From Halalkalicoccus sp. CGA53 (GTDB taxonomy: Archaea > Halobacteriota > Halobacteria > Halobacteriales > Halalkalicoccaceae): 64,000 nucleotides of DNA. Positions 8,347 to 16,909 of the stretch are shown in pieces. The notes under the pieces were generated by a model. The model ran no database searches and was not told where the DNA came from. It saw only the letters and a list, made by a program, of their open reading frames with translations. Positions within the stretch are counted from its first letter, which is position 1. Every line of letters starts with the position of its first letter. A program made the position numbers and the translations under genes. Where the stretch lies: assembly GCF_036429475.1 (NCBI RefSeq), contig NZ_CP144125.1:930001-994000 (forward strand), written 5' to 3'.

Positions 8347-9557
8347 TCCGATCCCGGATTCGGCCCCTGGTCGACGCCCTCGGTGAGTTCGACGATGTTC
8401 TCGCGGCCGCTTCTGAGCTTCGTCACCCGCCCCTCCTCCTCGAGCCGCGAGAGCAGCCGGCTCACGGTCGCCTGTGACCAGTCGGTGTACTCGACGAGCT
8501 GGGCCTGTTTGAGCCGTCCGTCGTTCTCCCGGAGGATCTCACAGACCCGCTCCTCCTTCGTCAACGGCGGCTCCTCGATCTCCGTGGTGGCCGCCGGTCG
8601 CTCGCCCCCCGTGTCCTCCTCGGTGAGCGGCTCGCGACCGTCGGCGCTCTCGGTGGCCCTGGTGCCCTCGGTGGCCTCGGGAGCGGTGGGTGCCGCCTCG
8701 GATTCGGTCTTCCCCCGCCTGATCAGCGTGGCGCCGTCGCGCTCGCTGATGACCCGCCAGGTCAGCACCATCGAGCCGCTGATCGTGAGCGCGACGAGGA
8801 CCAGCAGCCCCGCGAGGTGGATGTGGATCGTGTAGGGCTGGGTCGGATCGAGCCCCCAGTTCGCGATCATCCCGTCGTTGAACCCGTCGCCGGTCGTGTC
8901 CGCGAGCAGCGGGTCGGTCCCGAGCTGGACCTCCTCGAAGTCGCTCAGCCCGTTCCCGGAGGTGTCCGTTCTGGTGAAGTCGGTTCCGATCATCACCTCC
9001 TCCTCGTTCGAGAGTCCGTCTCCCGAGTAGTCGCCCTCTTTCTCGATGACGGTGACCGGGAGGTAGTAGGTCCCCTGGGGCTCCTCCTCGCCCACCGCCC
9101 GGAGCTCGAGGACGATCCGGTGGTCGCCGGTCGCGTTCTCCGGCCACCCGGAGACAGCCACGTCGACCGTCGCCGACGGGTCGTCCCCGGTGGTTGTCAC
9201 GTTCTCGCAGCCGAGGTCGCCGACGGTGCCGTCGTCCTCGTCGAGGACGGTCGTACAGAGGTCGTACTCCCTGGCGTCGCCGTAGGGAGTGACGCTCACC
9301 TCGAGCTCGAGCGTCTCGTCGTGCCAGATGTACGCCGGACCGGGGTGCTCTCTGACCGTCTCGTACTGCTCCGGGATGTACGCCTCCCCGGCGACGCTCA
9401 CGTTCCCGATCGCGCTCGTCGTCCCCGGTTCCGTCGGGTACTCGCCGTAGCCCGCGACGGCGATTCCGGCACCCGCGGCCGTCCCGGCCACGAGGAGCGC
9501 ACCGACGAGGAGGACCGCGAGAGCCCGTACGCGGGGGTGACGGCCGCGTCCGGTCAT
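8343..9557 (-). CDS. Membrane-anchored winged-helix transcription regulator with extracellular Ca-binding-type repeats
   Basis: Product of 404 residues. In order: signal/anchor helix, an extracellular domain, three acidic calcium-binding-type repeats (about 172-229, each with an SGDGLSN-like core such as TSGNGLSD and TTGDGFND), a membrane helix (about 240-265), a charged cytoplasmic linker, and a MarR/IclR-like winged helix (about 330-404, with SQATVSRLLSRLEEEGRV as recognition helix region). It looks like a one-component sensor that reads outside conditions and binds DNA from the membrane. The ATG at 9557 was chosen because it begins the signal helix; the frame remains open to 9707. It may control the surrounding surface genes. 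Confidence 0.75.
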   Translation of the reverse strand: MTGRGRHPRVRALAVLLVGALLVAGTAAGAGIAVAGYGEYPTEPGTTSAIGNVSVAGEAYIPEQYETVREHPGPAYIWHDETLELEVSVTPYGDAREYDLCTTVLDEDDGTVGDLGCENVTTTGDDPSATVDVAVSGWPENATGDHRIVLELRAVGEEEPQGTYYLPVTVIEKEGDYSGDGLSNEEEVMIGTDFTRTDTSGNGLSDFEEVQLGTDPLLADTTGDGFNDGMIANWGLDPTQPYTIHIHLAGLLVLVALTISGSMVLTWRVISERDGATLIRRGKTESEAAPTAPEATEGTRATESADGREPLTEEDTGGERPAATTEIEEPPLTKEERVCEILRENDGRLKQAQLVEYTDWSQATVSRLLSRLEEEGRVTKLRSGRENIVELTEGVDQGPNPGSD

Positions 9558-9870
9558 AGCGCCGTCTCTTCGCTCGTCGGTGGCGCTCGTGGTTCGGGAC
9601 GGCCTCCCTGCGACATCGGTCGAATACCTGTGAACTACTACTCGCTTCGTTATGTCCTTTTTTATATCCGTCCCCTGACCGGGCCGAAATATAATCCTCC
9701 AGACCATACTGCCCTCGGATTAACGAAAAAGGTAAGATATCTGACGCCGCCGACGTTTTCGATCGTATTCACCGGCTTTCAGGGGGTTTCTCGACTCCCT
9801 TTCGTCACATAAGGTTTAGATCAACGATAGTAATCCCCCCTCGCCCGGTACGGGTTATCGGAGTCAATCC
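9558..9870. other. Intergenic region with divergent promoters
   Basis: No gene was found in these 313 bases, which are much richer in A and T than the neighbours. They separate the membrane regulator from the acidic lipoprotein and must hold the promoters of both. A second TATA-like string (AAATATAATCC) starts near 9689. Confidence 0.5.
9656..9670 (-). promoter_or_regulatory. TATA box of the membrane-anchored regulator
   Basis: The minus strand reads CGGATATAAAAAAGG. It lies about 100 bases ahead of the ATG at 9557, which would give a leader of roughly 75 bases, unusually long for haloarchaea. Confidence 0.4.
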
Positions 9871-10359
9871 ATGCGCAAACGAACGATCCCACTCAGCAGA
9901 CGGCGCTTCATCGAGGCCGCAGGCGCGGCAACCCTGGTCGGTCTCGCGGGCTGTGCAGACGACGATGAAGATCCGGAGGATCCGGAAGAGGATCCCATCG
10001 ACGACGAGGACGATCCTGAGGACGACCCGGAAGACGATCCTGAGGACGACCCGGAAGACGATCCTGAGGACGACGATCCGATGGACGACGAGGACGATCC
10101 TGAGGACGACGATCCGATGGACGACGAGGACGATCCTGAGGACGACGATCCGATGGACGACGAGGACGATCCTGAGGACGACGATCCGATGGACGACGAG
10201 GACGATCCTGAGGACGACGATCCGATGGACGACGAGGACGATCCTGAGGACGACGATCCGATGGACGATGAGGACGATCCTGAGGACGAAGACGATCCGA
10301 TGGACGACGAGGACGACGGCCTCACCGACGACGAGGAAGACGAAGACGACGACCTCTAA
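9871..10359 (+). CDS. Tat lipoprotein, mature part almost entirely Asp/Glu/Pro repeats
   Basis: Product of 162 residues. The N-terminus has RRRFIE, a short hydrophobic stretch and a lipobox (LAGC), so it should be exported by Tat and lipid-anchored on the outside. Nearly every residue after the Cys is Asp, Glu or Pro with a few Met; the core repeat is DDPEDDDPMDDE. There is no recognisable domain, so it is probably an extended polyanionic chain. It could bind cations, act as a spacer, or carry attached glycan; none of these can be shown here. The gene is real by its signal and consistent frame, but the repeats make its length prone to slippage. Confidence 0.75.
   Translation: MRKRTIPLSRRRFIEAAGAATLVGLAGCADDDEDPEDPEEDPIDDEDDPEDDPEDDPEDDPEDDPEDDDPMDDEDDPEDDDPMDDEDDPEDDDPMDDEDDPEDDDPMDDEDDPEDDDPMDDEDDPEDDDPMDDEDDPEDEDDPMDDEDDGLTDDEEDEDDDL
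10057..10311 (+). repeat. 36-bp tandem repeat array inside the acidic lipoprotein gene
   Basis: Six 36-bp units run head to tail at 10057-10272, five of them identical and the last with one changed base, followed by a 39-bp variant at 10273-10311. They are preceded by a 24-bp repeat (GACGATCCTGAG then GACGACCCGGAA) at 10009-10056. All units are multiples of three, so changes in copy number keep the frame. Confidence 0.9.
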
Positions 10360-10546
10360 CCGGGCCAGTCCGCAGCCGAACTCGATTTTTCGCGATCGCT
10401 GACCGCCCGTGAGTCCCCGCCTTCTACTTTTTTGAACCGTTGTTCTCTATTAGCTTTTACACGCTAATATAATACGGTATAACGGTGGTAAATTGATCGC
10501 TTAAAGTCCGAAGATTTATGCCGCATCCCGGATGTGTCCTAACCGG

Positions 10547-11857
10547 ATGTCGCCAGAGGAGCGGAAAAACAGCGGTAGAGCATCGGCTACGAGACGGTGG
10601 ACACTACGGGCTACGGGCGCGGCGCTCGCGTCATCTGCGGTCGCTGCACCCGCAGCGGCGAGCAGTGTTTGTCCGTGGATCATCGACGACAGTGACGACA
10701 GCGACGAGGACTCGTCGTCCGGCGGTGGTGGCGGCGGGAACGGCTCGTCGAGCGAGGACACGTCCGGAAACGACGGGGACGCCGAGGCGGAAGAGGAGGC
10801 GCCCTCGGAGCCGGAGTCGAGCGGCGGGGATGTGGCCTTCGACGCCGAGGAGATCGACGTCACCGCACACGGCGTCGACAACTCCGGCAACTCGTCGGTG
10901 ACGGGCGCGCTCCAGCGTCTCGCACAGAACAACCGGATCCTCTACTTCCCGGCCGGGGAGTACTACATGGACAGCGCGGTCCGGTTCGTCGGCTTCCAGA
11001 ACTTCGGGCTGATCGCCGCCGACGGCGCTCGGTTCGTCCCGGCCCCGGCCTCGAGCTACAACGCGCCGGGCCAGTCGGTGAACATGTTCACGCTCGGGGT
11101 TCCGAACTCCCCCGGACGGAACCTGCACGTCGAGAACCTCACGTTCGACTTCTCGGCGAACAACACGGGCGTACGCGGTCTTCACGCCTCGATCTCCGAC
11201 GGCCTGGTCGTCCGCGACGTCGAGGTCACCGGGACCCACGACACCGGGACGTTCGGTCCACTCAACACGGACATCGTCAGCTCGGGTGGCAGCGGCGTGA
11301 TCGAGAACCTGAGCCTGCCCGACGGCGCGGTCCACAACGACCACACGTCGAGCCGGCTCCACACGACGGGCATGGGCCCGTCGGGACTCAACGTCACGCG
11401 TCACCACACCGGCACGCTGACCGTGCGCAACGCCGAGATCAACGGCTTCCCGGACAACGGCCTCTACGCGGCGACGCGCAGCGGGACCGTCCACGTCAGG
11501 GGCGGTACGTTCCGGAACAACAACGTCGCGAACGTCCGGCTGATGGGCCAGGGGAGCTCCGTCGAGGGCGCGAGCATCACCGTGGACCGGAGCCCGCCGG
11601 GCTTCGACGCACAGCGTGCGATCCGTCTCAACCGTGGTCGGAACCTCGAGGTCCGCGATGTCGACGTTTCCGTCTCGACGTTCGTCCACGACGTGATCCG
11701 CGTCATGCCGGGCACCGACTCGGCGACGATCGACGACGTCTCCATGAACATCCCGGGCGCGAACTGGGGCGTGACGGTCACGAGCGGTGCGAGCAACGTG
11801 AACGTCGGTGACCTCGACGTCAGCGGTGCGAACCGCGGCGACGAGTATCGGTACTAG
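10547..11857 (+). CDS. Secreted right-handed beta-helix (pectate-lyase fold) protein
   Basis: Product of 436 residues. A Tat-like signal (RRWTLRATG then an Ala-rich stretch) is followed by a Ser/Gly/Asp-rich linker (about 40-95). From about residue 100 there is a repeated pattern of short beta-strands with turns such as NLHVENLTF, GLVVRDVEV, LTVRNAEI and LEVRDVDV, the hallmark of parallel beta-helix proteins acting on or binding polysaccharides. ITVTAHG-type start (here IDVTAHGVDNSG) is typical of the pectate-lyase-3 family. ATG 10547 lies about 30 bases after a TATA-like GATTTATG; an in-frame ATG at 10532 is the alternative. Enzyme activity is not evident. Confidence 0.75.
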   Translation: MSPEERKNSGRASATRRWTLRATGAALASSAVAAPAAASSVCPWIIDDSDDSDEDSSSGGGGGGNGSSSEDTSGNDGDAEAEEEAPSEPESSGGDVAFDAEEIDVTAHGVDNSGNSSVTGALQRLAQNNRILYFPAGEYYMDSAVRFVGFQNFGLIAADGARFVPAPASSYNAPGQSVNMFTLGVPNSPGRNLHVENLTFDFSANNTGVRGLHASISDGLVVRDVEVTGTHDTGTFGPLNTDIVSSGGSGVIENLSLPDGAVHNDHTSSRLHTTGMGPSGLNVTRHHTGTLTVRNAEINGFPDNGLYAATRSGTVHVRGGTFRNNNVANVRLMGQGSSVEGASITVDRSPPGFDAQRAIRLNRGRNLEVRDVDVSVSTFVHDVIRVMPGTDSATIDDVSMNIPGANWGVTVTSGASNVNVGDLDVSGANRGDEYRY

Positions 11858-11892
11858 GTAGCCGAGCCGATCGTAGACCTTCTTCGAGTGCC

Positions 11893-13176
11893 CTACGGCG
11901 AGACGGCGGTTCTGAGCGATGCGACCTCGTCGTAGAGGGTGAGATACGAGTCGATCACCTCGTCCGGGGAGAACCCGCGGACGTGGTCGGGGATCGAGCG
12001 CTGGTGAGCGACGTACTCGGTCATCAGTGTCTCGAACGCGTCGGCGAGCCCCACCGGATCGCCGGGGTCGTACACCTCGCCGGCCGGGCCGACGATCTCG
12101 CGCATGCTCCCCACGTCCGAGGTGAGGATCGGCGTGTGGCTCGCGAGCGCCTCGAGCATCACCCGGCCGAACGGCTCGTCGAGGATCCCCGAGTAGACGA
12201 AGACGTCGGCCGCGTCGTAGACGTCAGGGAGCCGTGCGTGGTCGACGTAGCCGAGCCACTCGATCGCGTCGGCCACCTCCAGGTCGTCGGCGAGCGATCG
12301 GAGCGACTCCTCGCGTCCACCCTTCCCCGCGACCCGGAGTTCGACGTCGTGACCGCGCGCCCTGATCTCCGCCAGCGCCTCGATCACGGTGTCGGCGTCC
12401 TTGATATCGGAGAGCGCTCCGACGGTGAGGAGGCTGATCGGCGCCTCGCGGTAGACCGGGTTCGTGTACTCACAGACCGGCGAGAAGAAGCGCTCGTCGT
12501 AGAAGTGGGGGATCACCGTGATCCGGTCCTCGGGAAACCCGAGGTTCCCGTAGTCGCGGACGAGATGGGGGCTGAGCGCGTGGTAGGCGTCGACCCCCGA
12601 AGCGGCCGCCATCGACCGCTCGACGAACGGGATCGAGCCCATCGAGACGAAGCCCGACCGGAGCTCCGAGTCGACGCCCTGCCACCGACCGGCGGCGGTC
12701 GCCGCGATACATCGGAGACACTTCGCGCGTCTCGGCCCCGAACACTTCTCCTCGCCCCGATAGAGCATGTCCGCCTTCGGACAGACCGGCAGGTAGGAGT
12801 TGAGCGTCGAGAGCGTCGGCACGTCCAGGTCGGCGAGCACCGAGATGAACGCCGAGGAGTACGAGTGGACCATGTCGTGACGTTCGAGGTTCTCGGTCTC
12901 GGTTCGGAGCGCGTCCACCTTCTCCGAGAGCGGGTTCGGCAGGTACGAGAGGCCGTCGTTGATCACGTACTCGACGCGGTCCTCGGCCGGGAGCGGTCGC
13001 TCTGCCTCCCACTGCGTGGTCACGTAGACGGTCAGGTCGTGGTGCCACGAGAGGTGTTCGATCAGCAGTGTCGAGGTGTGGACCGCACCCGTCCCGTTCG
13101 CCCCCGGACACTCGACGGGGACGAACCCCACGTCGAGACGTCCGCTCGTCTCTCCCCCTGTGTTCGATCCCTTCAT
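11893..13176 (-). CDS. Family 4 glycosyltransferase with a Cys-rich insertion
   Basis: Product of 427 residues. The C-terminal half has the GT4 (GT-B fold) donor-site pattern: LLTVGALSDIKD, VAGKGGREE, and the EPFGRVMLEALA block with the conserved Glu residues. The N-terminal half contains PVCPKADML and later KCLRC, four Cys in about 28 residues (about 127-155), a possible metal site that is uncommon in haloarchaeal cytoplasmic proteins. It probably adds a hexose to a glycan intermediate on the cytoplasmic side. An AT-rich GATAGTAAAAC on the minus strand near 13210 may be its TATA box. Confidence 0.85.
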   Translation of the reverse strand: MKGSNTGGETSGRLDVGFVPVECPGANGTGAVHTSTLLIEHLSWHHDLTVYVTTQWEAERPLPAEDRVEYVINDGLSYLPNPLSEKVDALRTETENLERHDMVHSYSSAFISVLADLDVPTLSTLNSYLPVCPKADMLYRGEEKCSGPRRAKCLRCIAATAAGRWQGVDSELRSGFVSMGSIPFVERSMAAASGVDAYHALSPHLVRDYGNLGFPEDRITVIPHFYDERFFSPVCEYTNPVYREAPISLLTVGALSDIKDADTVIEALAEIRARGHDVELRVAGKGGREESLRSLADDLEVADAIEWLGYVDHARLPDVYDAADVFVYSGILDEPFGRVMLEALASHTPILTSDVGSMREIVGPAGEVYDPGDPVGLADAFETLMTEYVAHQRSIPDHVRGFSPDEVIDSYLTLYDEVASLRTAVSP

Positions 13177-13245
13177 ATCCTCATCTCCCGGACTCTCGGC
13201 TCCTCTCCCGTTTTACTATCGACCCCGTAAACCGATCACCCCGTC

Positions 13246-14403
13246 CTATCGGGAGGGGCGGTCCGCGCGCGGCGACGCCCTGCGGAGGGAGACGCAGAAG
13301 ACCGACCCCTCCGGCTCGTTCGCCTCGATCCAGATCTCGCCCCCGTACCGGGTGACGAGACGGTCGACCAGCGAGAGGCCGATGCCCATCCCCGTGCTCT
13401 CGGCACCCTGCTCTCCCTCTTCGAAGATCCGATCGCGTCTGTGTGCGGGGATCCCGGGTCCGTTGTCCGCGACCCGGACCGTGACCTGCTCCTCGTCCTC
13501 CTCGACGCCGATCTCGATCACGGGCGTCTCCTTGTCGTTGTAGAAGACCGCGTTCGAGAGCAGGTTCCCGAACACCGACGAGAGCAGCTCGTTCGCTCGC
13601 ACCTCGCTCTCCGGGAGGTCGGTCGTGACGGAGATCTCGACGCCGTCGTAGAGCTGTTCTGCCTTCTTCACCTCGGTCTCCACGATCGTCCCCAGGTCGA
13701 CCGTCGAGAGCTCGCGCTCCTCGCCGACGACCGACTCGACGACGTCGCCGACGGTCCGGGTCAGCTGGAGGATGTGGTTGCTCGACTGGACGATCTCCTC
13801 TAAGAGCGCCTCGCCTCGCGGCTCGACGTGCTCGCCGAGTTCGCGTGCCCGGCCGACGACGAGCGTGATGTCGTTTCTGATGTCGTGTCGGGTGAGCTGG
13901 TTCAGGATCGCGAGCTCCCGCGTGCGCTGGCGAAGCTCCTGCTCCGTGCGTTTGCGCTCGATCGCGTACCAGATCGACCGCAACAGCATCTCGGCGGAGG
14001 TGCCGCCGCCGATCAGGTCGTCCTTCACGAGATAGTCCTGTGCGCCGCGGGCGATCGCGTCGACGCCGAGACTGCTCTCGGGCATCCCGGTCAGGACGAT
14101 CACGGGCGTCTCCGCGACGTCCGCGAGAATCGATTCGATCGTCTCCATGTCGGTGCTGTCGGGCAGGCGGAGGTCGAGGAGGACGACGTCCGCGTCGAAC
14201 ACCTCGAGACGGCCGCGTGCGTCGGCCAGCGTCGTCTCGTGGACCAGATCGACCGTGGTCGGTCCCTCGGTGACCGGGTAGCCGGTGCCGTCCGCCCGGT
14301 CGGTCGCCTCCGCGAGCATCTCCTCGATCAGGCGCGCGTCGCCCGGGTTGTCCTCGACGAGGAGGATCGACAGCGTCTTCGCGTCGGACTGGGTATCGCT
14401 CAT
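13246..14403 (-). CDS. Hybrid receiver-histidine kinase
   Basis: Product of 385 residues. A receiver domain comes first (LLVEDNPGD near residue 15, LLDLRLPDS with the phospho-acceptor Asp, YLVKDD with the conserved Lys), then a short coiled linker, the H-box TRHDIRND of the haloarchaeal type, and an ATPase domain with N-box NLLSNAVFYND, DNGPGIP and GMGIGLSLV. It is soluble, with no membrane helix. It lies 40 bases after the receiver protein gene at 14444-15340 in the same direction, so the two are likely one transcript and signal partners. Confidence 0.88.
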   Translation of the reverse strand: MSDTQSDAKTLSILLVEDNPGDARLIEEMLAEATDRADGTGYPVTEGPTTVDLVHETTLADARGRLEVFDADVVLLDLRLPDSTDMETIESILADVAETPVIVLTGMPESSLGVDAIARGAQDYLVKDDLIGGGTSAEMLLRSIWYAIERKRTEQELRQRTRELAILNQLTRHDIRNDITLVVGRARELGEHVEPRGEALLEEIVQSSNHILQLTRTVGDVVESVVGEERELSTVDLGTIVETEVKKAEQLYDGVEISVTTDLPESEVRANELLSSVFGNLLSNAVFYNDKETPVIEIGVEEDEEQVTVRVADNGPGIPAHRRDRIFEEGEQGAESTGMGIGLSLVDRLVTRYGGEIWIEANEPEGSVFCVSLRRASPRADRPSR

Positions 14404-14443
14404 CGTCTCACCCGGGGCTGCGTGATAGGGGGCGCGATCGCCC

Positions 14444-15340
14444 TCACTGCTCCTCCCCCACGACGGTCCTGATCCGATCGTCGTCGGCCGCCTCGTCGCC
14501 CGGGTCCGAGATCGACCCCTCGAGGTCGTCGATCCGGTCTTCGAGTCGCGCGTACTCCTCGCTGGCGGCGAGCTCCGACTCCCCTTTTCGTGCGCGGAGC
14601 AACGCTCGCTTCGCCGAGAGCGCGAGGTACTCCTGGACCTCCGCCTCGTGGGCGGTGCGCCCCAGCACTTCGGTGATCGCCTCGACCAACTCCTCTTTCA
14701 CCACCGGCTTGACGAGGTAGGCGTCGATCCCCATCCCGATGATGTCGAAGTCGGGCTCGACCGCCGAGAGCATCACCACCCGGCAGTCGAGATCCCACTC
14801 GTCGATCCGTTCGACGACCTCCTCGCCGCCCATCCCCGGCATCCGACGGTCGATCAGGAGGACGTCGATCTCCTCGGAGAGCCGTTTGAACGCCTCCTCC
14901 CCGTCGTAGGCCCGGTCGACGTCGAACTCGTCGTCGAGCCAGCCGGCGTGCATCGAGGCGAGACGCGGGTCGTCGTCGACGACGAGGACGGTCGGTTCCG
15001 GGTCGGGATCGAGGTACTCCTCGCCCCACTCGGCCAGCGCCTCCATCGCCGTCTGGAGCGCGCGGCCGTGGTCGGTCAGCGCGTACTCGACGCGCAGCGG
15101 CGACTCGCTGATCACCGTCCGCTCGGCGAGGCCGTTCTCGGTCAGGTCCTCTAGGCTGTCGGTTAACACCTTCGCCGAGATACCGTCGATCGACCCCTTC
15201 AGCGCGTTGAACCCCTGTGGTCCCTCCGTCATGAGGCGCTGGATTATCACCGGATGCCACTTCTTCGAGATGAGGTCGACGGTCTCGACGACGCGCCGTG
15301 CTCGGTCGGGATCGCTGGTCACGTTCTTTCTCCGTTGCAC
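14444..15340 (-). CDS. HxlR-type winged helix fused to receiver and HalX-like domain
   Basis: Product of 298 residues. Residues 10-105 form an HxlR/MarR-like winged helix (WHPVIIQRLM, KVLTDSLEDL, RVEYALTDHG). A receiver domain follows (VLVVDDDPR, LLIDRRMPGMGG with the acceptor Asp, YLVKPV). The C-terminal helices resemble the HalX domain found after haloarchaeal receivers. Having the DNA-binding domain in front of the receiver is the reverse of the usual order. The start is GTG 15340; a second GTG at 15322 has GGAG 7 bases upstream and may be the true start. The partner is likely the hybrid kinase downstream. Confidence 0.82.
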   Translation of the reverse strand: MQRRKNVTSDPDRARRVVETVDLISKKWHPVIIQRLMTEGPQGFNALKGSIDGISAKVLTDSLEDLTENGLAERTVISESPLRVEYALTDHGRALQTAMEALAEWGEEYLDPDPEPTVLVVDDDPRLASMHAGWLDDEFDVDRAYDGEEAFKRLSEEIDVLLIDRRMPGMGGEEVVERIDEWDLDCRVVMLSAVEPDFDIIGMGIDAYLVKPVVKEELVEAITEVLGRTAHEAEVQEYLALSAKRALLRARKGESELAASEEYARLEDRIDDLEGSISDPGDEAADDDRIRTVVGEEQ

Positions 15341-15373
15341 GGGCGTTGCGTCTACGCCGTATTATGCTTTGCT

Positions 15374-15380
15374 TATATCC
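15374..15380 (-). promoter_or_regulatory. TATA box of the HxlR-receiver operon
   Basis: The minus strand reads GGATATAAGC around here, about 35-40 bases ahead of GTG 15340. It would place the transcript start near 15350. Confidence 0.45.
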
Positions 15381-15456
15381 GGATAAACAGTTCAAAAAAG
15401 AGCGGTAAGGTGCCGTTTATCGCCGCGACGCGCGTCGTGGCGACGTGCCCCCGCCG

Positions 15457-16740
15457 TCAGCGGCCGAACAGCGACCGGAGGAACGCCAGGATCCGGTCGA
15501 GGAGCCCGAGTGACTCCCCACCCTCGTCCACGTCCCCGGTGTCGTCCCCGTCGTCGTCGTCGGCCCCGGCGGCACCGACGTCGTCGTCACCGTTCGCGTC
15601 GCCGTCGTCGCCGTCGGGCGTTCCGTCGTCCCCGTCGTCTTCCATGCTCGCACGGATCTGCTCGTCCTGGACCTCCCAGACGCCGAGACGGTGCATCGCC
15701 TCCTGCATCGTCACGATCTTGATGTTCCGTTCGAGCGCCGCCTCGATCGCGAACTGGATCCGTTCCTCGGGCAACGTGCTGAAGTGGCTGTGTCCGGCGA
15801 GGATGCCGAAGTCGGGCTCTCCGGCGACGCTGTCGAGGAAGTCGAGGAGTTCGTCGTCCTCCATGTAATCGGTCTCGAAATACGCGCGGTGCAGCGAGAG
15901 CGGGTCCGGCTCGTGTTCGGGATTGAGGCCACCGCGGCCGGGTCGGGCGTTCGGGTTCGAGTCGTAGAACTGGGGGACGAAGTTCTGGACGCCCTCGGTC
16001 CGGTCGTAGGTGTGGACGTAGCCGTTGACCACGCCGCCCTGGTCCTCGAGCCAGCCCTCGAGCATCTCCTGGGACTCCGAGAGGATCTGTTCGGTGAACT
16101 CGTCGGTGTACCTGACGACGGCGTCGGAGCTGATGTCCTCTTCGAGACCCTCCTCGAGGATCAGATAGCGGGTTTCGTCCGCCTCCTCCTCGTCCTCGAG
16201 ATCGTCGTAGCCGTCGTCTTCCTCGTCCTCCCCTCCGCCGTCCCGCCGTCCGGCGACGGTCGCCTCGACCTCGTTGTCCCCGTCGATGAAGACGATCGGA
16301 TCGCCCTCGAACCGGCCCGCGAGGTTCGAACGGACCGGGATCTCGGTCTCACCCGCCTCGACGCTCTCGAGGACCGGTACCTCTCCGAGGTCACGGTGGA
16401 TGAGCGTGTGGGACATGAACTCCCAGCCGTCCTGGTGCATCGCCTGCATGTGACCGGGGAGCAGCCAGTCGCTCGTCCCCCCCTCCATCAGGCCGGGGAG
16501 GGCGGCGACACAGCCAGGAACGTCGTACTCGCGGTGGACGCGGTAGGTCTTCGAGTAGTCCTCCGCGGGGCTGTCGTCGTAGACGAACACCAGCAGCCCG
16601 TCGTAGTCCTCGTCATCGTCGTCGTCGGCCATCGCCGTCGCCGGGAGGAGGGCCGAGGCACCGACCGCGGCCGCACCGGCGCCGGTCGCCTTCAGGAAGG
16701 TACGGCGGGTCGAGTTCGCACCTCTTCGCTGAGCGTACAT
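15457..16740 (-). CDS. Tat-exported NodB-like deacetylase with inserted domain
   Basis: Product of 427 residues. The N-terminus has RRTFLK and a long Ala/Gly signal, then an Asp-rich spacer. VFVYDDSPAEDY supplies the metal-site Asp and SHTLIH the His-x3-His motif of NodB. An inserted block of about 100 residues, including an Asp/Glu-rich loop, lies between the HTLIH motif and the continuing fold. The end of the fold is around GHSHFSTLPEERIQF and IVTMQEAMHRLGVW. The C-terminal 80 residues are an Asp/Gly-rich linker ending in a short amphipathic or membrane-binding segment (LLDRILAFLRSLFGR). It is paralogous to the gene at 1-660. A surface glycan is the likely substrate. Confidence 0.82.
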   Translation of the reverse strand: MYAQRRGANSTRRTFLKATGAGAAAVGASALLPATAMADDDDDEDYDGLLVFVYDDSPAEDYSKTYRVHREYDVPGCVAALPGLMEGGTSDWLLPGHMQAMHQDGWEFMSHTLIHRDLGEVPVLESVEAGETEIPVRSNLAGRFEGDPIVFIDGDNEVEATVAGRRDGGGEDEEDDGYDDLEDEEEADETRYLILEEGLEEDISSDAVVRYTDEFTEQILSESQEMLEGWLEDQGGVVNGYVHTYDRTEGVQNFVPQFYDSNPNARPGRGGLNPEHEPDPLSLHRAYFETDYMEDDELLDFLDSVAGEPDFGILAGHSHFSTLPEERIQFAIEAALERNIKIVTMQEAMHRLGVWEVQDEQIRASMEDDGDDGTPDGDDGDANGDDDVGAAGADDDDGDDTGDVDEGGESLGLLDRILAFLRSLFGR

Positions 16741-16770
16741 TGTCGAGCAGTGATTCTCTCCGTTGGCTCT

Positions 16771-16780
16771 TACTTATACG
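16771..16780 (-). promoter_or_regulatory. TATA box of the 15457-16740 deacetylase
   Basis: The minus strand reads CGTATAAGTA, 31-40 bases ahead of ATG 16740. It resembles the box before the paralogue at 660. Confidence 0.5.
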
Positions 16781-16909
16781 CTCGCTAACCTGACCTTTCG
16801 GCGCCCTCCGGTGGGGCTCGTTTCGAGGCCTGTCACCCCATCACACGCCGGATTTGGCTCCCCGGTTACCGGGACGTAACCGTTCGCCTAACTGTTCGCT
16901 CTCCTCGAA

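Noticed and set aside
9961-10320. CRISPR-like repeat array
   Set aside because: The repeats are contiguous, without spacers, and in frame within a coding region.
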